A DNA stretch of 64,000 bases from Choristoneura fumiferana. Taxonomy: Eukaryota; Arthropoda; Insecta; Lepidoptera; Tortricidae. A model generated the notes under the pieces. It saw nothing but the letters and a program-made list of their open reading frames with translations. It searched no databases and had not been told where the DNA came from. The stretch spans positions 4,531,592 through 4,595,591 of the forward strand of contig NC_133497.1 in assembly GCF_025370935.1 (NCBI RefSeq). The letters run 5' to 3'. The position numbers were made by a program, and so were the translations under genes. Of the stretch, positions 57,725 to 64,000 are shown piece by piece; positions within the stretch are counted from its first letter, which is position 1; each line of letters begins with the position of its first letter.

Positions 57725-57975
57725 TGATGCCGCCATCGCCGCGTCCTCATTCCCCCTCTCCCGCCCGCTGTCCCCCCCGCACCCCGCTCATCACCGCGCT
57801 GGAGCGACGTCGGCTCAGGCTGGACGAGGTGCGAGCGAAACAGCTGCACGCGCGCGAGTTGGCCCGTCTGCGCGTTGAAGCGAGACGGGTAGAGGTCGAT
57901 CAGGAGAGGAACGAAGTGCTGCGAAGGATAGCGGATGTTACGCAAGCGTGGGCAGAAAGGTTGAGCCAATTGTAG
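57725..57975 (+). CDS. cassette C coiled-coil exon
   Basis: After TTTTTCCAG the exon completes the split codon from 55189 (G|TG) and reads MPPSPRPHSPSPARCPP, then ERRRLRLDEVRAKQLHAREL, RVEARRVEVDQERNE and RRIADVTQAW, to TAG at 57973-57975. Nearly the same as cassette A's exon and clearly related to cassette B's. Basic proline-rich lead followed by a long charged helix; likely oligomerisation or nucleic-acid contact. The GC content is well above the flanking DNA, as expected for a real exon. Confidence 0.75.
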
Positions 57976-57995
57976 TGTAATACCAGGGATGTTGT

Positions 57996-58083
57996 AGCCG
58001 TGGTGGCCTAGTGGTTTGACCTATCGCCTCTCAAGCAGAGGGTCGTGGGTTCGAACCCCGGCTCGCACCTCTGAGTTTTTCGA
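57996..58083 (+). mobile_element. SINE head fragment (tRNA-like part)
   Basis: AGCCGTGGTGGCCTAGTGGT (box A-like) and GTGGGTTCGAACCCCGGCTC (box B). Cut off after GAGTTTTTCGAA. It starts 21 bp after the cassette C stop codon. Confidence 0.8.
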
Positions 58084-60476
58084 ACATTTCGAACGAAGCA
58101 GACATAGTTCTGGTTGCAATGAAGGTTTTAATATATCGATGTGGATTAAGTAAAGTATGAAACTACGTAATTAGGCTTTAAAATACTCGTGTGATTCTTT
58201 TATGAAACTCGGGTACACCTCGTTTCATAAAACCACACTCGTGTTTTAAGGTCCCTTATTACGTAACAGTTGCATAAACTACTGTAATTATTTTTTTGGA
58301 AATATAGCTCTATCGTTACTATTAATGTAAATATATTTCGTAACTAATAAATGTATCATGATCCATCATGGCCACAAACTATAAAGTGAACTGATTGTCA
58401 TGGCGGTTTGTTTACATTTTGTGCTAGTGTCGCTCCCTGCGGAGTTTTGCGTAATATTCTCTATTGGATTTTTTTAAGAAGCCAAACACGTCACAATGGA
58501 ATGAGAGTTGACCAAATATAGGCAGCAGAACGACGAAATGCTAACTATATTAGGCTGGTCTATCTCCAGTTTCATTATGACGCCTTTGGGACACCTGGCC
58601 CTTTACTAACAAGTCCAAAATTCGAACTTATATTATTTAATAAATGAGTGACAGGGACAGTACGATACGAACTTCGAATTCCGTAGTAGCCCCTCTGTAG
58701 AAGCAAATATAATTTTAGTGGAGTAGATCTCTTTAGATTGTAAGTTAAATATTACTAATATAATTCTTCAACTTATGTTTGTCCTTCGCTTTATATAAGA
58801 CTGAATTTCAGTATTTATCTGCTATATTATATCACACTGCGGCTGCATTTTACGTTAGGTAAGCGACGAAATTAAAATACGTCGTTATTTCAGCGAACTA
58901 TTTTATTTTATATTTCCGCTCATTTTAAACTGAGGATAATGCGGTTGAGGGCACAATAGAATACAATGTCTTGTTAACGAGATCGAGACATCTCGAAAAA
59001 TTCCTACTATACCCGCCCTCCGCAGCGCTGTCCCCCAAGCCACCTTACTTAGCTCCTTAACGTTCACCGCTATACTAGCTAGCTAGCTATTTTTGTATAC
59101 AAATCCTGATTCTAAGGCCAATTAAATCTAAGTTAATCGCTCACAGCAGGGATGTTGCAGCAGTGTGATAACCTCCTTAGCAAGTCATTTCGAAATAAAT
59201 AGTTTTTTTTTTATATAATGTCTTTAATTTTATTTAAAACAAATTATAATTTAGAGTCACTTACACAGTGCAAAGTACGCATTGTGACATCTTACTCTCT
59301 TTTTATATCGCTAAGCAACAATGTTTATTATTAATAGCCAAGGTATGCCTGACATATTTTGAACAACTGCCGTTTGGTTGGCTGTCTGTTCGAGCTCATC
59401 TTGAAAAGGGGTCACAGAATGGTTCGCAACATGTCGGGCATACCTATAGATATGAAGCTGGTTACTAAAATTTCTAGTCTAGCGGCTAGAAACGGCTTAT
59501 TTGGTTTATTACCATTTCTAGCGATAACTAGCGACTGGAAACGGCCGCTTACATTAATTGTATATTCACATGATTTAGTTAGAATACATTTAATATAAAT
59601 ATGCATAAACAATGACATTTGCATCTGTTTTATGAGTTAAAAACTCAAAATTCTCATACAAAATGTGAATTTATTTGTGATAGTTGTTTGGGAAATATAA
59701 TAAGTGCTACTGTGTAACAAAAACAAGGGTTTGGCAATGAAAAAAACTATTTTTATTAATTTTTTTGTAATTAAAATCGTATTTTTTTTTAATGCCCAAA
59801 TCGAATTGTTGAAAGTCATATAATTTACATTTGTCATCCCACTAATATAATAAATGTGAAAGTTTGTAAGTCTGTTTGTTTGATTTGTTACTTCATCAGG
59901 TCTAAACCGCTGAACCAATTTAGATGAAATTCGGTATACCTACAGATAGTTTGAGTCCCGGGGAAGGACATAGGATAGTTTTTATCCCGGAAAATTGCAT
60001 AGTTCCCGCGGGATAGTGAAAACCGGTACCGCGGGTAACGGCTAGTATGTACTTACATAATATATCGTCACTACTTTGAAAATATTTCGTATCTAAAATC
60101 AATATGTCAACAAAATTGAACCTTGATAATGTTCATAAAGTTCACTCAGAAAAAATATCTATTTTGGGGTACGAGTTTTTTTCAAGTAGTGACAATATTG
60201 TTTGTTATAACCTTTTTTTCTGTGTATGATTAAATTGTTCAGAATTGTTGTAAAACAAACCTAACCTAAAGTTTAAATGGTCATAGTGAACGGAAAAATT
60301 TACGGTTTCGGCGGGAAAAAAAAATATGATTACGAATAACAAAAATTATGACTTTCAAACACACCCCGAAAACACTAGCAGTTTTAGCGAGTAAGATGGC
60401 TAATCCCTTCGTCTTTGCCATGCAAGATTTGAAGTAAACATACAAGATATGTATAATTTTGTCAGTAAATTTAACA
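58084..60476. other. intergenic between cassette C and the zinc-finger gene
   Basis: Contains a half MITE (58617-58695, TACGATACGAACTTCGAATT) and a common repeat at 59840-60050 (AAACCGCTGAACCAATTTAG; TAGTTCCCGCGGGATAGTG). The rest is AT-rich with no gene recognised. Confidence 0.55.
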
Positions 60477-62747
60477 CTACACGACATATTCAGGATGATG
60501 CGTTTTGATGTGCCCTTTCAAGCTGCAATTCTGCACAAACGCCAGCCCACACACAGTGCAAGCAAACCTCCTGTCATTATTGTGTATCCTCATATGCTCC
60601 GTCAGCGTTTTCTTCCTAGCATACGACTTCTTACACACACTACACTCAAACGCTCTCTCACTGTTATGCTTCACTAAATGAGCAGTCAATTCACCTTTAG
60701 TATAACACATGTACGAACAAAACTGACACTGTATCTCCTTTTCTTCCAAATGACACCGTTTCATATGACAAGAGAGGTGATACCTTCTGTTATAGGTCTT
60801 CTCACATACATTACACTTGTACTTTAACGGTGCCAAGCCGTGCACTTCGACCATATGCTTCTGCCGTTTGAAATATTCAGCGAATCGTTCTGGGCATTTC
60901 GGACATTTGTTTTTCTTTAGCATTTTGTGTACGGTGTCTACATGCGTTCTGTATTTCTGTTGCGTTGTGAACATCTTCTTGCATGAAATGCAGGGAAAAC
61001 TACCGGCTACATGTAGAGTTTTTATATGCACTTTTAGCCTTAACTTGTTCACGAATCCAGCACCACACTCTTCGCACACATAGTTCCTATAATGCTGATT
61101 CATATGTCGTTCTATAGAGCCAAAGGTCTCGAAGGTGAACTTACAGACTTGACACTCAAAGTTATTTTCTTCGCTCAATTTGAATGGTAACACTCTATCT
61201 TCGACATTGCTCCATTCTTTCTTGTGCTCTTTACTTAAATGTTCTTTAAGAACTGTTAAACTTGGCATATCTTTATTGCATATTGTGCATTTCAAGTTAG
61301 TAACATCAACATACATAACCAGACCGTCGACTGTGTATTTGTTCATTATTCTTTTTATGTTAGTTTTGTTTTGTTCTTCGTGCTGGTGCTCTTTCAAAGC
61401 CTGTAGGTTCTCGCAGACTTTCCAGCAGTAATAACAAGGATAGCCCGATCTGTTTTTACTCTTGAATGGGGTGACATTTGAGTTTTCTAGTAATGTGCAG
61501 ATGTTGTTGACGTGGGCTAACTTTTCTGTCATGTAGATTCGCTTGTTGGCTAGCTTTGTGGACTTTGAATTCTTCATGGATTCTAGGACTTTGTGTGAAG
61601 GGATCTTTTTGCCTGAAATAGAGATATATAATTTAATTTTTATAAGCCAATAACAACCACGTTTTGGTGAAAGCCCAATCTGACCCGCCAATATTGTGGG
61701 GGCGAAGGAGGCGCGACGCGGTCACGAACAGTGACGTCATCTATGACGTCGAGTGATCGCTCGCGCGCGACGACCAGAAAATCGAAGTTCGTGTCGTTCG
61801 GTCCCTCTGATACTTATACTATTTAATACGAGAGCGAGAGGGACGGTACGATACGAACTTCCGGCTTAAGGCCCTTTGTGCCTTAGTTGGATTGGAACCA
61901 TACAGAGGGCGTTATAAACTTACAATCGTTGCGGGCGTTTAGTGGAACGTACCCGATGAGGGAAGGAAACATACAATGGACGTGAGATGTAGCAGAAGTA
62001 ACTACCCAACCCAAGGGTAAAAATAAAACAAAGTAGACCACAAAAGTGGACAACTTTTTGCTATCTTTAGATTTGTTTTAACAATAAAGATAAAAGATTT
62101 ATCCATTCATGGGAATTTTCACTTTAAATGCAGCTTTAATTTACTTTTTAGAATAAGGTAACTTTGTGTTCTTTTTACTTAGAACCATTAGCACTATTGA
62201 TTTGGACGAAAAAAAAAGTGCCCCTAATTTTTTGACAGCTTTGTGACCTTTTTGGGTCGTACGCATAAAATAATGTATTTAATGTTATGGAATTATTTAT
62301 AAATCTACTAACATAGTTGTAAGATTTAACATTACTAACCATCTATGGACATACGTTTGAAATAAATGGATTATTATTATTATAAAAATCGTATGGAAAA
62401 TTGGGGACGTTTTTCTTCGTCGAAATCAATAATGCTTGTGATTTTGAGTAAGATAAAGAACCTAGAATTATAGGAATTTAGTGAGTGATTAATTACACAC
62501 AACTACATGATGAACTGATTGCATAAAAGGAGAATGAATGAATGTTTTAATCCCGCTGATATTACATGACTTATACCTAGTTCTGAAAAAAAAATAAGCA
62601 AAAATGGCGTCACACCTCGCAGTGAGTCGAGATGCGACACAAAAGTCTTGCAGATGGAGTAGAGTGACCGTCGCGTGGGCAGCCGCGCCGAGCCTTTCGG
62701 AAAGCGCGCCAGCAGCGCCGCCTCGCCCTGGATCATTTCAGTCCCGC
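60477..62747 (-). CDS. multi-C2H2 zinc-finger protein, 5' part missing
   Basis: Exons 62747-62616 (GTEMIQGEAALLARFPKG; SICKTFVSHLDSLR) and 61612-60477, joined in phase 1. The large exon has nine clear C2H2 fingers, e.g. CTICNKDM..H, CQVCKFTF..H, CEECGAGF..H, CPKCPERF..H, CNVCEKTY..H, CSVCKKSY..H, CTVCGLAF..H, plus an atypical one near its start (CYYCWKVC). C2H2 arrays usually bind DNA, so a nuclear transcription factor is likely. No ZAD or other partner domain is visible. The first exon or exons, with the start codon, must lie beyond 62747 or outside the window. Confidence 0.86.
61778..61862. mobile_element. CTACTACGAAACTCG MITE remnant
   Basis: AATCGAAGTTCGTGTCGTTC and GGTACGATACGAACTTC, with both outer ends lost. 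In the zinc-finger intron, 40 bp after a TGACGTCA palindrome (61732-61739). Confidence 0.6.
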
Positions 62748-64000
62748 CTGAAACACGAGCAGATCGAATCATGAGCGTATCGGATCGGATATTTGAGCGC
62801 TATTTAACCTCTTTTCTGGGTTTGAGTAGCAACTGGTCTAAACTCCATTTCAATAGAATCTGACAACCTGTAAGTCGAGACACTTAGCCAACTAATATGA
62901 ACACCGGTTTGCCTGGGTCTTGCTAAAGTGACTATTATTATTTTTTGATTCCTTTTAAATTATAACCATAATCACATCAACGGAGAAAGTGTGCCCACAT
63001 TAGGGTGTCTTAAATGTCTAGGAAATTGTCAGATTCTATTGAAATGTACATGGTTAAGTAGCAAGAGATCTAAAATTCTTTAACTGGAAATCGACGGGCG
63101 GAGTTCATATTCCGCAGCCTTGTCGCGACTCCAACATAAGTAAACCTATGTTTTTTTTTAGTTTTCACCAAAATCCATAGATATATATCCTCGAACCCTG
63201 CGACCAATTGCTTCTTAGACCACTTGTGTAGGTACTTAAATCAGCTACTTTTTAGACGAAGTGATACTATGTACCACTTTTAACCCACGAACGCATAAGA
63301 CAGCGCACAGGGTACAACAGGGCGCCGCGCGCGCCAAGTCAACTTAACCTCTTAATTATGGAAAACTGGGGAAGTGTTAGAGATGAATGTGGTCATAGTC
63401 CCCCAATGAGGCTGGCATAGTCACAAAGATGCGCATAAACCTCTAAAAAAAAAGAAAGGAAAACTAGACTCGGCGTAATAACTTTTATATAGACTTATCT
63501 ACTTAGACTAAGGGGCTGTTTCACCATCCATTGATTAGTTTTAACTGACGGTTAAATGTGGTGCCGTCTCCGTCTATTCGAACAAAACAAATAGAGACGG
63601 CATCACATTTAACCTTCAGTTAACACTAATCAATGGATGGTGAAACAGCCCCTTAGAGTGTATGAGTATTCTATGCGGTCTATGTCGAACGAACACGACC
63701 TGTTATTCTGTGGATTATACCTAAAAGGGCGCCAAAGGCACGACTCGCCGGGGGCGCCTATGGCTAAGACCGGCCTGGCTGGCTGACAACACTGGTTGAA
63801 TTTTATTTTATCTGTGAATCAGACCAAGCAATACTACACTACAATGTAGGCCCTTGTCACACTTGTGAGTTACGAGCGTATTTTCTATAGGTACCTGTCT
63901 ACAAATATCAGTCGCGGCAAACTTGTTGCGTGATCGCCTTCATACAAAACAGGGATGTAACGGATGTGGTTTTATCGGAACCAAAAGCGGAACAGATGGT
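62748..64000. other. end of window: repeats, no gene seen
   Basis: 63055-63280 is a second copy of the 18355-18592 repeat; 63511-63653 is the palindromic MITE. No coding exon was recognised, although the missing 5' end of the zinc-finger gene could be here. Confidence 0.5.
63511..63653. mobile_element. palindromic MITE, AGGGGCTGTTTCACC termini, TA flanks
   Basis: Same element as 14073-14215, flanked by TA at 63509-63510 and 63654-63655. Arms of about 62 bp. Confidence 0.85.

Noticed and set aside
57996..58083. tRNA gene
   Set aside because: Box A and box B are present, but the same head recurs attached to a LINE-like tail elsewhere; it is a SINE fragment and shows no full cloverleaf.

Overview
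This is eukaryotic, intron-bearing, AT-rich nuclear DNA, almost certainly from a moth or butterfly. The pointers are the gene types and the dense load of repeats that I recognise as typical of Lepidoptera: a tRNA-headed SINE, GGGTTCCG-hairpin repeats, TA-flanked palindromic MITEs and several LINE 3' tails. No bacterial or organellar features are visible.

Layout. 1-4447 is a decayed Ty3/gypsy LTR retrotransposon; the window opens inside its 5' LTR. 7675-18084 (+) is a seven-exon secreted modular-type serine protease with a complete His/Asp/Ser triad and a long Asn/Glu-rich tail; its introns are full of MITEs, a SINE, a minisatellite and a relic copy of its own exon 6. 18593-22413 (-), 46729-49744 (+) and 51368-57975 (+) are three paralogous cassettes, each encoding a Crypton-like tyrosine recombinase followed by an acidic/TQ-rich exon and a basic coiled-coil exon. 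35012-40638 (-) is a complete seven-exon TRPA-type ankyrin/ion-channel gene of about 918 aa whose exon phases all agree. A second, frameshifted copy of its last three exons lies at 24723-27556, beside a run of exactly 100 N (27677-27776). The sequence on the two sides of that gap is the same locus twice, so this looks like two overlapping contig ends or two haplotypes rather than a real tandem duplication. The right-hand copy carries an almost intact LINE (28150-32580) that the left-hand copy lacks. 60477-62747 (-) is a multi-C2H2 zinc-finger gene, incomplete at its 5' end.

Most striking is the three-copy recombinase family. Cassette C keeps all recognisable catalytic residues (Arg, Lys, His-x-x-Arg, Trp, Tyr). 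Cassette A keeps them too, but its exon phases are unclear. Cassette B has lost the first catalytic Arg (now Gln) and the Trp/Tyr end. In all three, a TQ/acidic exon and a coiled-coil exon follow in the same order, joined by an intron of the same phase. Cassette C also has a seven-TQ, one-SQ cluster and a perfect 15-5-15 lox-like inverted repeat 14 bp after a stop codon. The protease, channel and zinc-finger genes show no functional link with each other or with the recombinases. Gene models come from reading splice sites, phases and motifs by eye; no transcript or database evidence was available.
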